A stretch of 64,000 nt of DNA from Cucumis sativus (GCF_000004075.3 NC_026657.2:30908408-30972407); one strand, 5' to 3'; positions 34,923-48,789 are shown, counted from the stretch's first letter. Notes: generated from the sequence alone by a model not told the origin. Program-made: numbers and translations.

Positions 34923-36636
34923 TGTACAATTTTTATTGCACAATCTTCACTTTGAATTTATAGGATTTCAATTTTTAGGGCTTCACTTTTTACGAAATGG
35001 AAATTTGCGGACCTTTACCGCATGACCCGACCCGACCCGGTTAATTTTGATTTTTACAATTTGCGGTAATTTTCCAACAGAAATGTAAAAAAAACGTCAA
35101 TAGATATATAAATTGATTTTTCTAACTAAAAAAGTTTCACTCAAAATCCCACTTAGCTCTTTTTAGTTTTAGAAATGATCAAAGAATCAATTTCTGAGAT
35201 AACAATTATTTTATTTTATAATCATGCCCAAACTTTTAAAATGCGAGTTAAAAAATTAATTTTAAAATAAGAAAAAATCTTTAAAGTAGAATATTAAATA
35301 AATTAAATTTTTAACGATTTTCTTCAATCAAATGTATTGAGTTTGTCAAATGAAAAAACAGTATTTTTTTTTTTTTCTGTTTGCTTATACGATATTTTAA
35401 AAATGATGAATTTATTTTCAAATGAACTAAACTGTTGGAATTAAAATTAACCATACTAATAGTATAGAGATGTTTTAAAAATTAACTAGAGGAGATAAAT
35501 AATATTTAAATTTTCTTTCATTTTATTAAAAAATCATGACTTAAATGTGATTTAATTGTTAAATCAGAGAATGGGGAGGGCTACATCTAAATATAATATT
35601 AGAACCATACATAAAAATATATATTGGACAAACATGTATGTATGATAGAACACTAAGTTAAGAGTTGTATCTATTTATATTGAAAATTTTTAAATATATA
35701 AATTTACACTCCTCTAAAGTTGTATCAAACTTTTAAATTTATACAAGCTAGTTAAATTGACATTAATTCTCAATTGAACTTCTTCAACTATCAATTTTAC
35801 TAATTAAACTATTGAAGTAAAGTGATTAATTGATTTACAAATTTCACATCAGAGAAAACGTAATGGCGTAAACTAGAGAATCGAAATACCATCACTAAAG
35901 TTTAGAGGTATATATCATGTGTGTGTGTATAGGATTAGAAGAAATCAGACTAAATGTGAAGCCCTATATAACGATCATGAACTAAAAACAACCAAATTTG
36001 TAAAAGCCGAAAGAATAGTTCACTCGGTGCTCACAGAGCGGCTCCATAAAACGACCAAATTTGTAATTTAACCCTTCTAAAATCTCAACCTTTTAACATT
36101 TGGAAGAACTGAAAGTAAAATTTCTTCGAACTTGGGGGATTAAATTCAAAGATTTAGAAGTTAAAAGAACAATTGACAAATTAAGCTACCAAAGTGAAGA
36201 TTTCAAAAAGTACCAAAAATAGAAATGTGGGCACAACAAATTCAGAGGACTATAATGGATACCTAATAAAAATATGCAGAACAGAATCGGTTGAACGATA
36301 TCAATTTTCAATCATAATCACAAAGAATGATGAAGTGACAAATTGGAAAGAAGACCAGAAAATTGAAAGGGAGTAGGGGCGTGTTTATGCGAATGAGTCA
36401 TGTTGATGTCATCAAATTAATAAAAGACAGCAAAAAGTGAACTATACTCGTTGTCTTTGAAGGTATTCCATGAATCAAAATGGCAAAATAAATGTTGGTA
36501 GAGAAGCAATTACCAGAACATTAAGGTTCACACAATTTAGCAGATAAGTAAGAGCAACATTTCCTCTAAAAACTATGGTATTCAACTGCCACCACTTCCA
36601 CGCTAAGAGATCGACGATTTGTAAGGAGCCTAGGAA

Positions 36637-38394
<1,758 letters not shown>

Positions 38395-38430
38395 GGTGAC
38401 GAGTAATAAACTGGAAGCCGCAAGTGGAGA

Positions 38431-38523
38431 TTAGGGTTTTCGAGAGTTTGTCTGAACCTTCAACCTCCCTGGACGTGCTAAAGCTCCGGTGGCAGAGGAT
38501 GTTGTATTTTATATTTAGGGTTT
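38431..38523 (-). promoter_or_regulatory. Two telo-boxes upstream of RPS14 copy 2
   Basis: TTAGGGTTT at 38431-38439 and at 38515-38523 is the minus-strand AAACCCTAA motif. They lie 37 and 121 bp upstream of the ATG. The farther one has the same spacing to the start codon as the telo-box of copy 1, suggesting promoter homology. Confidence 0.6.
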
Positions 38524-38539
38524 TTAGAATGAGGGCCAA

Positions 38540-40760
38540 TGTAAAATAACATCATCGTCCTCCGAGTTTCCTTTAATTGTGAATTTGTCCCAAACTTTTG
38601 TTTTGTTAATTATTTTAGATTTTTCGAAAGGATAATTATTTTAGTGGTTGTTTCCAAATTTCGTAACTAAAATACTTACTAATAAAATAAAATATTATTA
38701 ATAGACTAATTAGATTATTTACTAATTCTCATCTTTATTATTTATTATTGATAAATTAATTTTTTTTATTATTTTTGTAAAAAAAAAAATTCTATTTTTC
38801 CATCTATAGTCATTTTTCATAGTTTAAATTCTAGAAACTATGAACTTCTTTTTCTTTAGTTAAATTATTGTACTTGTAAATATTTTAACTCGTGGTAGAA
38901 GTTAAAAAAAAGTTAAATTTTGGATTCTTAAGGCTTTATTTGACAACATTTTTTATTTAAATTTAAATTAAGCATGTTAAGGACTTTCATTTTCTTTTTA
39001 AAATATATTGATTGAATTTTTAGCCAATTTTTATAAATAAAATATACTCTTTGAAAGGTGCTTTTTTTTTAGTTTTCAAGTTTTAGCTTGTTTTTAAACT
39101 ATTGGTAGAATGTAGATAATGAAGGAAGAAAGTTAGAGGTAAAAGTAGTGTTTATAGACTTAATTTTAAAGAACATAATAGTTATCAAACGACTTAAACT
39201 TTTTATTTTATATTCTAAGTCTAAACTTATTCATTACTTTTAATTTCATGAATATATTTATAACTATAAGTTAGTCTAGGGGTCAATAATTCCATGTAAA
39301 TTAAATAAACAAAAAAAAAAAGAGAAGGGTAAAATAGGACTTATAGATAATGAGTTTAAACCATCATTGTACTATGTGATATCCTACCTGTGAGTTACTT
39401 ATATACATCTCAGCTACACGTTCATGATATCTACAACAAGGGGATTAAATTTATAATCTTTATTTCGTTATATGATACAAATCAGTTACACTATGCTTCA
39501 ATTCACATCTTATTTAATGAAAACACAACGGAAGCAAAATGGAAAAATAAGCCAAAATCAAGAAGAAAGAAATCCGCTATTGGTGCCAAAAGAAGATGAT
39601 CTCAAACTTTCATATTTTTCCCACGGAGCAAAATAACTTAAAATGAGACGCTTTAGGATATTTAATATCCTTCGACAACATGCTATTTTACGATAGTAGT
39701 AAATTTTTTACTTTTCCATCTTGTATCAATACTACTATAATGTTTCCAAGATACTTAACATCGACCTGACATTAACTAAAAACTAATAGCATTGATGAGG
39801 GTGTGCATGTTCATGGCACAAAATCGTGCACCATATGGAGGTTGGTCTTGAGAAAGTAAAGTTCAATTCAACTTTCAAGAAACCTCCTCATAATGTTTGA
39901 AAGTGAGATTTAAGTAAGACATATAGTTTGTTTGAATGGATTACAAACATTGAAACGCAACACTACACTACAATAAGTTTCTTTTGGTATATAAATCAAG
40001 TCAACTAGAAAACAAGATGTTCAACCTAATATAGAATTTTAAAAAAACCATATTTAATAAGCTTAAAGATGAACCTTACTATAACGGAGTAGTTAAGACT
40101 TAGTAACTTCTTCCTCTATTTATCTAATACAACAATTGAAGTTGAGGAGATGGAGGATTCTAGTAAAGACAACTTCTTCCTCTATTTATCTAACGCAACA
40201 ATTGAAGTTGAAAACGTCGAGGAAAATTATAAGAAGATTAGTATATATTAGTTAATATTTAGAATAGTTCTTAATTTAGAATTAATTAGTATTTTAAATT
40301 AGTCTTTATTTCTGGTAAGACAATAAAGAGCTAAATTGTTCTTAAAGAGATATCTTTCAAATTGGGATGAACTTTACTTTCATGACCATGTTAATTATCA
40401 CCGAGTTGAACATATATTAATAACTTCTCTTAAAAGACATCCATTGAGCAAACAAAATTACACTAAACACAATTGAACGAGTTTGAACCTATAAAACGAG
40501 TTTGCAAGATAGAGAAATCAGAAATGAAAAGGAAATTAAGAAAAACTGAAGCAACATAAATATATCAAATTGAAACATAAACTTAAAACTGAAATATGAA
40601 ACCAAGTTTCCTGCATGGATTTTTTGGTTACAACCTTTCGGAATGACTTATCAACGTTATAAATGCTCATCAGAATTTGATATTAATTATTGGGGTAGAA
40701 TTCATGATCTAAACAAATATTTGGTTTGCTTTATAGCAGAGAATTAATGACTCGAAAACG
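38540..40760. other. Intergenic spacer
   Basis: AT-rich sequence without a supportable gene. The longest open frame (39390-39599, plus) ends in a lysine-rich low-complexity tail and has no known relatives. One 41-bp imperfect direct repeat lies at 40105-40211. Confidence 0.65.
40105..40211. repeat. 41-bp direct repeat, offset 66
   Basis: Copies at 40105-40145 and 40171-40211 share 39 of 41 bases. The core is AACTTCTTCCTCTATTTATC. Confidence 0.85.
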
Positions 40761-40767
40761 AGTAGAT

Positions 40768-42621
40768 TCAAAGGGATGAAATTTTTGGAGCAACTATCTC
40801 AAGGAGTCCCTTTGGATTGTCCACATGAACCCAGTGACCTGAATTTGGAAGAACATGAGCAGAAACCCGTCCTTTTGATTCCTCTGATCCCTTACTGGAG
40901 AGTCTTTCAAGTTGCTGAACAACATCACTTCTCCAGCGATCGCTATTTGCTGCCCGAATGATCGCGATCTCCGTGTCTTTTGGAGGATGCTCCAGAAGAG
41001 ACCAATACGATGTCTCCCTACCGAAAGTGTAGTTCAAAAATCAACGCTTGATTGCTATCTTTTTTAAAAAGTGGCTTGGGATAGGTTTCAATAGATACCT
41101 GAAAGAATTGAACATCTGTATAGCACCTTCAAGATTGAAACTCCATGTTTCGTGCTCCCCAGATTTCTTCAAATTACTGCCTATCCAGTCAGATAATGAC
41201 TTCGAGAAACCACGTTCAATCATATGAGTAACAAGCCACCTGATTACCAAAAGAGACTTACCATTTAACTACACGAACAAGATACTTCAAAGAAACACAA
41301 GCAAGTCATTGAAGAAAAATCAAAAGAAATCCAAGAGCATATTACAATCAGCAGCTACTGATTCAATGTTGACCTCAACGGAAAACAAACTAAACAAGAT
41401 AGGGATAAAGAAGTTTTACTTCCTCGATGGTATTAACGAAGGTAAACCCTGCAGTGTTTTCAAAACTTTCTCTACTTCTCCATCGCTATTTTCAGGGTTC
41501 ACATTTCCAGGGACTGAATCAAGCACCCATAGCTGCTCTGCATCAAGGAAATATGAACAAAGGCAAATAATTCCTTTTAATGTGGGCAGTGTAAAATTCC
41601 CCAGCTCATAATAATATGAAACAGTATGCTCACAGCCAATTCGAACATCAGGTGCTAAAATCAAGCTAAAAATTCCCTTGTATTATATATATATATATGA
41701 AACGTATTATTTTGCCAGTGACAGAGAAATATTCAAATTCAATAGAAAATCAGCAAAAGAATGTAGTTCTTTGATATCCACAAAGTAAAGTCAGTTTCTA
41801 ATCAACAACCTGCACTGCCATTTTGTTCTAAGAACACCCTAATCAAAACACAAATAAATCTTACTGGCAAGTCCTATTTCTCTACGAATCACAAAAATTC
41901 ATAACCTTATTCTCCTAAAGCGTTGAGAAATGAGAATCATGAACATATGTAAAACTGAAATTAGACCTATACAGAATTTTTCCAACGCAAAAATTTAGCG
42001 TTGAACACGAGAAGGTTAAGCAAACCTGCTTGGGCAATGAAGCTGAATTTCCATAATCACCACGATTACAGCTCTCCAAAAATTGAAGCGCGACCTTCCC
42101 ACCCATGGAATGACCCATAACAACATCCGGCCACGCCCAATCTTGAGACTCGATTAATTTCGCTAAATCCTTAGCAGCATTCACCATGTCATGAGGAGGA
42201 CCAAAACCTTCCAATTCAGCTGATTTCCCATGGTTCCTTAAATCCACAAGCACCACTCTCCATTCTGTTAAACCACAATCAACACAACCAAACACTCATC
42301 CGTATAACAATAGTCGAGAATTCCACAAAGAACCGAAGTATACTCCAAGACTAAAGATATTTAATACGTACCCGAAGACGAGGAATTAGAAAGCCTTGAT
42401 AGAAGATTCCGAGAGAAGGACCTCCAATTTCTTCCCGAACCCAAGAGACCATGAAGAATGAAAGCGGTTGAATCGTAAGGTCCATCCGGTGAAGTTCGAA
42501 CCTCTTCGTAGGCGAGAGTTTGTAGAGATCTCCATGAGCAGCAATTAAAAGATAAATCCGGCGAGTTAATGATCCGAGAAAGGAGGCGGATGCCGGATTT
42601 ATTTCTGAAAACTCCGGCCAT
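40768..42621 (-). CDS. Alpha/beta-hydrolase, ABHD11/YbfF-like
   Basis: Serine hydrolase of the alpha/beta fold, probably an esterase or acyl-thioesterase. The physiological substrate is unknown. Exons in transcript order: 42372-42621, 42026-42264, 41420-41532, 41099-41239, 40768-41017, 993 nt and 330 aa. The first 45 residues are rich in Arg and Ser with few acids, consistent with a mitochondrial or plastid transit peptide. Oxyanion-hole motif HGLLG is at 57-61, DLRNHGKS at 91-98, and the nucleophile elbow GHSMGG has Ser136. The C-terminal NSGHWVHVDNP supplies catalytic His309, so the triad looks complete. Exon 3 has two acceptor AGs 5 nt apart, and only the second keeps the frame. The C-terminal catalytic acid was not pinned down. 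Closest named relatives by motif order are human ABHD11 and bacterial YbfF. Confidence 0.9.
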
Positions 42622-42765
42622 TTCGAACTGGAAGAAGAAGAAAGAACTTTCCTGTGTAAATTATTAATCTCGTGAAAGGGTAAGAAGGGAATTGTGGAGA
42701 AGGAAGGTATAAAGAATAGATACGACGCCGTATGGTTGCATTTGTTTGGATAGAAAATAAAAGAT

Positions 42766-42772
42766 AAAAAAA
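42766..42772 (-). terminator. Pol III terminator of tRNA-Leu
   Basis: A run of seven T on the minus strand starts four bases after the tRNA 3' end, a standard Pol III stop signal. Confidence 0.75.
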
Positions 42773-42775
42773 TAA

Positions 42776-42855
<80 letters not shown>
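42776..42855 (-). tRNA. tRNA-Leu (anticodon UAG)
   Basis: An 80-nt cloverleaf on the minus strand. The acceptor stem GACAGTT pairs with AGCTGTC, with discriminator A. The A box is TGGCCGAGTGG and the B box GGTTCAAATCC. The anticodon arm CCAGA-TTTAGGC-TCTGG gives anticodon TAG (plus strand 42819-42821), decoding CUA/CUN leucine. The long variable arm (TCCGAAAGGGCG) is typical of leucine tRNA. Upstream on the minus strand are CAACAA just before the 5' end and a TATATAAA-like stretch about 30 bp away, both usual for plant Pol III tRNA genes. It has no intron. Confidence 0.95.
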
Positions 42856-43250
42856 CAATTGTTGGTAAGGTGGTGAGAGTTTATATATTTATTTAATGTG
42901 TGACATATAATAAGTTTATACATTTCTTAAATTTTTACTAAAAATATTGAATCCTTAAAATGCATCTTTTTAAAAATGGGTTTTTGTTTTTTTATTAAGG
43001 AAATTAAAAAGAAAGTTGAGAGCAATGATTTCTTTTCCATTTAAAAGGCATGTTGACATTTGGTAGACAGAGTGCGTCAGAGAAGAACATCGAGGACGCC
43101 GACGGTCACGAACTTTCGGTGCAATTTTTCCCAATTTCCCAAAATTCACCTTTTCCCAATTTTCTCCTTTTCTTCTTCTTTTTTCTTTCTTTAATTCCCC
43201 ATTTCACCCTCTCTCTTCGCCGCATCACACACTCATCTTCCATATCCCAA

Positions 43251-43922
43251 ATGGACCTTTACACCGCCGCTTCTCTTCTCTCCCACTCCTCTCCTTCCTC
43301 CCACCACTTCCTCCACTTCTCCTCTTCCCCTCCCTCGCATACTCCCCCCGCCCTCTCCCCCTCCGACGAGTTCAACGAATCCGAGCTCTTCTGGACTGCT
43401 GATTTCGTCCAATCATCCAATAACTCCTCCCGCTCCAGGAAAATCTCTACCGATGATCGCGCCTCCAGTTTCATCCCTCCTCCAAACTCCGGCATCCTCG
43501 CCGCTTTATCTGATGATTTCAATTACGATCGGAAAAAGAGAATCGGAACGATTCTGACTCGAGATACTACTTCAATTACGAAATCCCCGTCGTCGTCGAC
43601 GCGATCAATTCCAAGGCCGGTTCAGAGTAATAGAGAATACTCACAATCCGTGCCTTGTAGGAAATTTCAGCAATCGGCTCCGATCAAAGTGCCGGAAGCG
43701 ATGAGGAAAGGGAGGAATGATCGGGATCATGTTGAGAGGAAGGAGGAGGAGGAGGAGGAGGAGGAGCAGATGTTACCACCTCATGAGATAGTGAGGAGAG
43801 GCTCCGGCATGTCGCCAAATACGACATTTTCGGTGCTGGAAGGGGCGGGAAGGACGCTGAAAGGGAGGGATCTTCGTCGAGTTAGAAACGCCGTTTGGCA
43901 CAGAACAGGATTTGTTGATTGA
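43251..43922 (+). CDS. S40/DUF584 senescence-regulator family protein
   Basis: Intronless 223-aa protein of the plant S40 (senescence regulator, DUF584) family. These are small, mostly disordered, often nuclear proteins linked to leaf senescence and stress responses, with unknown biochemical activity. The N-terminal half is rich in Ser and Pro. A run of acidic residues (EEEEEEEE, encoded by GAG repeats near 43742-43767) precedes the conserved block LPPHEIVRRGSG. The C-terminal signature GRTLKGRDLRRVRNAVWHRT follows. The frame is open upstream to another ATG at 43050, but the start at 43251 (MDLYTAASLL) fits family N-termini better and follows a CT-rich leader. The gene is head-to-head with the tRNA and hydrolase. 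Confidence 0.9.
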   Translation: MDLYTAASLLSHSSPSSHHFLHFSSSPPSHTPPALSPSDEFNESELFWTADFVQSSNNSSRSRKISTDDRASSFIPPPNSGILAALSDDFNYDRKKRIGTILTRDTTSITKSPSSSTRSIPRPVQSNREYSQSVPCRKFQQSAPIKVPEAMRKGRNDRDHVERKEEEEEEEEQMLPPHEIVRRGSGMSPNTTFSVLEGAGRTLKGRDLRRVRNAVWHRTGFVD

Positions 43923-45945
43923 AATATGGGGTTTGGTTTGACTTTGAATTTTGAACTCCGGTGATCTTCTTCCTCAACTCCATCCGTTTTTTTTTTTCTC
44001 TTTTTGTGTAGAACTAGAAACTGGAAAAGGGGAAGCGTTTTTCTTCTTCATCCTCCTCTGTTCGATCAGTTTTTAGCTTTCATAGATGCGAGGAATGAAA
44101 GAAATCAATCCAGAAATTTTAGCTCAAATTATAGGTCGCCGCCTGTGATCGGAATTTCTTGTTGTTTGTTTTTTGTTTTTTGTTTTCTGTTTTGTTTTTC
44201 CAATTCTTACCTATACATTACCATTGATCTATCTATTGCATTAATTTCAAGTACATATTTGTAATTTTTCATTAAGCTTAATTCCTAGTTATATCAAGAA
44301 GATATATACTCAATTACATTAATTGTTGGTTTAAGAAAATTTTATTATAAAAATAAAATTGACAAATTATTTTAAAAAACGCTGAGTGACAAAATCCGTA
44401 GTTCATAATACTCTCTCTCTCTCTCTCTCTCTTTTTATTGATTTTCCTAAAAAACAATTATTTTGAATTTGTTAAAACCAAGATTTTCACTGAAAATAGC
44501 TATGGTCAAAACCATTCATCTTTAAAATGTCTGTAGAATATTTTGACTTTAGAAGAATATAACTCTTAAAAATTGGTTTTTGAATAGTTAGTTGAATGGT
44601 AATTATTTTATTTTTAATGTTTAATATTAAACGCTACATTGATTTTAAATTTAATCTTTCTAGTACAATTGGTATTTGGTAATAAGTAAATTCAAATCAT
44701 CGTGTGATTGCACTTACATGCAAAGTTAAAAAATTGATCCACAAATGTTTTGCCAATTTGTTAAATAATAATACTGCACTATACCTTAAAAGTGTTAATA
44801 AATAAATTTCATTTTCATCAAAATTAACAATTTCACTAACTAGATTTACTTAATAAATGTGTTGTTCTAATTTGTAAAGTTAAGTTGTTTACATTATATC
44901 AGGTCAATTAATTTAAGAAGGCTCCAGATAATAAGTTTCAAAACAACCAAACAAGTTTTTATTAAAAGAATACAATTTTTATAAATAAAATTCCCAAAAA
45001 CCGAAGGTTAAAAGATTATATTATAGATAAAATTAAAATATGATAGAGACCTATTCAATGGACAAAAGGAAAAGGTTCAAAAATCTAACCAAAGCTGTTA
45101 AAATATAGACTTATAGAATCCATCCTCCAAAGTGCAAAGCCAAATATTAGAAAATCAACAAATCCAATCTAACCAAAACTCTGTTTCAATTCCAATTTCA
45201 GAAGATTTCTCGTACTGAGAAATTCAAACAGAAGCATTGTTCATTCACGTTCAAGTATGAATATGTAAGACCCCCAATTATCCATACTTATAGGAGGAAG
45301 GGTAGAAAAGTAACTGCACAGGGAATTATTATGGAGAAATGATTGGAAGGACGTTCTGAGTGGTAGGGCCCACTGGGCTGAGGAATATGTGAGTCTATAA
45401 ATAGGATTATTAGGTTGGAGTAGCTAGGGTATTTTTATCTTTTAGGAGGTAGGGCTACAGCAGCCACCAGGGTCTCTTAAAACCAAGAGGCTGGTATGAT
45501 CTTTTCTGCATTTTTCCTTGTTGTTTCTTGTTATTTCTTTTCATCTTGTGAATCTGGATCATTTGGCTTTATATATAAATAAAGTAAACCAGAGTACCGC
45601 CTCTGTTTAAGCCATTTATACAGTCCTTTCGGTCTAAATTATTGTTAGTATCCTAACAGAATAGTGAATACATAAAAGGATGTGAGACATGTGAATTTGG
45701 AAGACCCTCAATCTCATATTTGTTATAAAAAGAGAAGCCAGTCAAATGCCAAGTGTTTATGAATTTAGAATTAGAACATTTTATGAGATTGAAAGCTTCT
45801 TTTCCCCTGCTCTTTCTACGACCAACTAACACGGAAAATTTTCGTTTCCTTCCTTCTGTCATGAAACACATAACGTGGTTTTTATTGCTGCATACAGGGT
45901 CAAGATACAATGACGAGTGTGTCCAAAGTTAATAACTGAAAAGCT
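43923..45945. other. S40 3' flank, spacer and solo LTR
   Basis: About 350 bp of T-rich sequence after the stop are probably the S40 3' untranslated region. A CT microsatellite lies at 44411-44432. Apart from the solo LTR at 45264-45658, the remaining sequence is AT-rich and holds nothing I recognise. Confidence 0.6.
45259..45663. mobile_element. Solo LTR with 5-bp target-site duplication
   Basis: The element spans 45264-45658 (395 bp), starts TGTAAGACC and ends CCTAACA, the TG...CA ends of LTR retrotransposons. It is flanked on both sides by GAATA (45259-45263 and 45659-45663), a perfect 5-bp target duplication. Inside are a TATA box (CTATAAATA near 45395) and a polyadenylation signal AATAAA (45578-45583), in the expected promoter-then-poly(A) order on the plus strand. 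No internal coding region or second LTR is present, so it is the product of LTR-LTR recombination. The superfamily (Copia or Gypsy) cannot be told from the LTR alone. The perfect target duplication suggests a fairly young insertion. Confidence 0.85.
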
Positions 45946-48678
45946 TTAGTCTTTAACTGATGCCCGCAGTATTTTCACATCATGGATGGGTCTGTATCAG
46001 AACAAAACACAATTGAATTAGTCTCAACTCACTTCTGCTAATAATAGAAACTACTGTTCCTTCTAAATTACAGCTTTTATCAAAATGTAGGCTCGAATAC
46101 TATAATCAAAGCATGGTTTTTCTTTACCTCAAACCAAGCCTTTACTTTCTTGATGCAAGAGACTCATTGACAAAATGATGATGAGAAGCGGACACCAAAG
46201 TGTAGTATATAAGATGAGTTGGAAATACTTTAATGGGACGAAGTAGCTTCTTAGAAAGTATCATTTTTCAAATTCACACCATTTTTTAGAAAAGGTTTAA
46301 TGAAACTATTGACTTGATAGGAAGTAATATAGGTAAAAGGAATAAAATTGGATATCTAAACGACTAAAGATAAAATTCAAAGAGAATCCATCAGCTCTCG
46401 ACACTATGGTATGACAGGAAGATCAAAGATGGTACCATAATTCAAAAATCAACTGGCTTCAATTATACATTGAAGAAAAATGCATAAACCTAAGGAAGTC
46501 TATAACATTTTGAGTTTGAAAATCAACCTTTCTAATAAGTTTTTCATGTAGCATTGATGTTGAAGAGTCTATTCTCAAGAAGCAATCTACAAGAATCGGA
46601 CGTATTCTACAGAGCTAGCCCCAGAATTATCCCGAGATACCTTAAGAGGAAAAGTTCTTCCTAATGATTTCTAGATGCATGTAAATGAGAGAATTTTGAA
46701 CAAACTGTTGAAACAATAAAATATGATGATGATCCCAAAGGATGGAAAATTTACTTTGAAGTAGCTCATTCCAGCCAATATCACTAGATATTTAAGTGTT
46801 GAATGATCTCCATTTTACTACAGAGTTGGAGGAAAGTTTCTCTTCCTACACAGCAAGGAGAATTTAAACTTGATAATCTAAAGTATCAGAAACTAACTTA
46901 TCTCTGAGTGGAGTTGGAGATTTCGTTATGAACTCATAGTTTTATGGCAGAGATCAGCGTTCACAAGCTGGGATGCATCAAAATGGGTTGGTTTCTAAAA
47001 GACATGTAAGTTGATAGTGTAGAAAGAAGCCCCCGTGGGTTTTAGTTTCTGAATGTACTCGGGTGGATTAGTTTTATTAAATATTAATTGGAAGTGGAGA
47101 TGTCTCTAGAATTCCCTATTCAGAAAACAGATGGGTGGGAGACACCAGATCTAGGACTTGATAAAGATGGCGATCAAGGTAGAAAATACCACAATTTAAC
47201 CTTTTTTAGACGGGTATGGAATAAAGAGCTTGAAGAGTGATTACCTCTTTAATATTTGCTTTCAATTGTATCATTGAATAATCTCGTTTGACACTTAAAT
47301 TGAAATCATTTAACCGACTTTTTCTAATTTATTTTTAAAAAAAGGTTCAACATGGTCTCTAATGTTCCTAATTGAATCCCTTTGGATCATGTACCCTTTT
47401 ACTACTTCTCCTTTTTTCAGAGTGGCAATTGTTTCTAATTTGAAAACGATGTTTCTCTTTGGTCTGCAATGTCGAACATTTCAGTGATTGCTAATTAATA
47501 AGCTTTACTGATCTAGAGTCAACAGGATTCCAGTTTTCTTTAATCGAAGTACCAAAAATACAAAAATATAGCAAAAGAGAAGGCACCATACCTATCATTG
47601 TTATCAGTTTGTACACTGCCAAGCCTTTTGATAATTTCCATTCCCCTACAAACTCTTCCAAAGATGGAGTGCTTTCCTGTACAAGGAGAGGAATGAATTG
47701 AAGAAATATTATTCAACGTTCAAAGAAAAATGTGGATGAATTAAAATTTGCACCATTTCCTCTTTAATTTTATTGGCGTAACTTTAACATAGTGCAATGA
47801 CAGCTAGAAGAGTGCTTACCATCTAAAGATGGGCAAGGAGCAAGAGTGATAAAGAATTGGCTTCCATTTGTATCAGGACCAGCATTTGCCATAGATAGAA
47901 TACCAGCTCCAGTATGCTTCAACTCTGGTTTTATTTCATCCTCAAACTTCTTGCTGATACACATCAACGTTTTAAAAAAGAAAAAAAAAAATCAATTACT
48001 AAAAACATTGCAATGAAAATTTGAAGGACATCAGAATTGAATTCAAGCACTTAGCCATGTGAAGGCAGCAAGAGAACCACGTGATAAAATGAAGAACAAA
48101 TTTTTAAAACTATAACTATTAACAGAAAATCAAATAACACATACCCATAAATAGACTCCCCACCCCGTCCAGTTCCTGTGGGATCTCCACCTTGCACAAT
48201 AAAATCCTACACGGAATGTCCAAAACCCCATTGAGTAAAAGACTGCAGCACCTTCAAAAGATCAACCTCCAGCTAAACAACTGCAACTAATAAAATAGGG
48301 ACAAACCTTAATAATCCGGTGGAATTTGACATTGTCATAATAACCTCGCCGGGAAAGCTCGATGAAGTTTCTACATGTTCTCGGTGCGTGTTTGAAGTAA
48401 AGCTATAATCATACATCAACAACACAAGATTATGTGAGTTCAGTTAATTTCTCTCTAAGGTCATAGTTTAGCACAAAAGGAAAAACGGGTTCTACAAACA
48501 AGGAACAAGAAAGAGTAAAGCTCAATTCGAACTTAACGGAGCAAGAAGTTAAACGAAACAAACAAAGAAGACGAAGGATTGAAGAAAGGAGGATAGAAGG
48601 AGTTACCTCGACAGTGAAAGAACCCATGGAAGTCTCCAGAGTTACCTCCGGCGGCCCTCCTTCGGCGCTTGCCCACAT
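45946..48678 (-). CDS. CYP18-2: Cyclophilin-type peptidyl-prolyl isomerase, CYP18-2 / PPIL1 type
   Basis: Single-domain cyclophilin of the spliceosome-associated PPIL1 class, which isomerises Xaa-Pro bonds and in animals and yeast is part of the activated spliceosome. Exons in transcript order: 48607-48678, 48307-48402, 48145-48206, 47820-47953, 47592-47676, 45946-45991, total 495 nt and 164 aa, the length I recall for Arabidopsis CYP18-2. Catalytic FHRIIKDF with Arg53, [15 protein letters not shown] and [14 protein letters not shown] are intact. The position equivalent to the cyclosporin-binding Trp121 of CypA carries Ser (PSLDGKH), predicting weak cyclosporin affinity. The last exon has only 46 nt and lies 1.6 kb away. 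It was accepted because it restores the [10 protein letters not shown] ending and the frame. The protein ends RASVKD. Confidence 0.93.
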
Positions 48679-48748
48679 CGTCGCTTCACAAAAAAAATCA
48701 CAGAAACTTTCGCGCGAGGGGGAAAGGAAGAAGAAAAGATGGAACGAA

Positions 48749-48786
48749 ATGGGCTGTTTGCTTATTGGGCTTGGAATGGGCTTTTT
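48749..48786 (-). promoter_or_regulatory. Site II (TGGGCY) cluster upstream of CYP18-2
   Basis: Three TGGGCT motifs, read on the plus strand, occur within 40 bp, about 70-110 bp upstream of the CYP18-2 start codon. TGGGCC/T elements are TCP-factor sites common in promoters of housekeeping and growth genes. Functional use is inference. Confidence 0.5.
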
Positions 48787-48789
48787 GCT

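Larger units (their letters stand above)
32299..36636. other. Spacer between the two RPS14 copies
   Basis: This AT-rich spacer holds an ubiquitin pseudogene (34640-34922, minus) and several short direct repeats (33371-33894). A 66-codon minus-strand frame at 33077-33277 and a 50-codon plus-strand frame starting at 33691 (MATSVTKQFHSRAILCG) have no recognised family. The second looks faintly like a transit peptide but goes nowhere. Minus-strand sequence at 33960-34300 is an open frame without known domains. Confidence 0.6.

Noticed and set aside
43050-43250. Longer N-terminus for the S40 protein starting at 43050
   Set aside because: The upstream in-frame segment reads as a CT-rich leader translated into Phe/Ser/Pro runs, unlike family N-termini. 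The ATG at 43251 was preferred.
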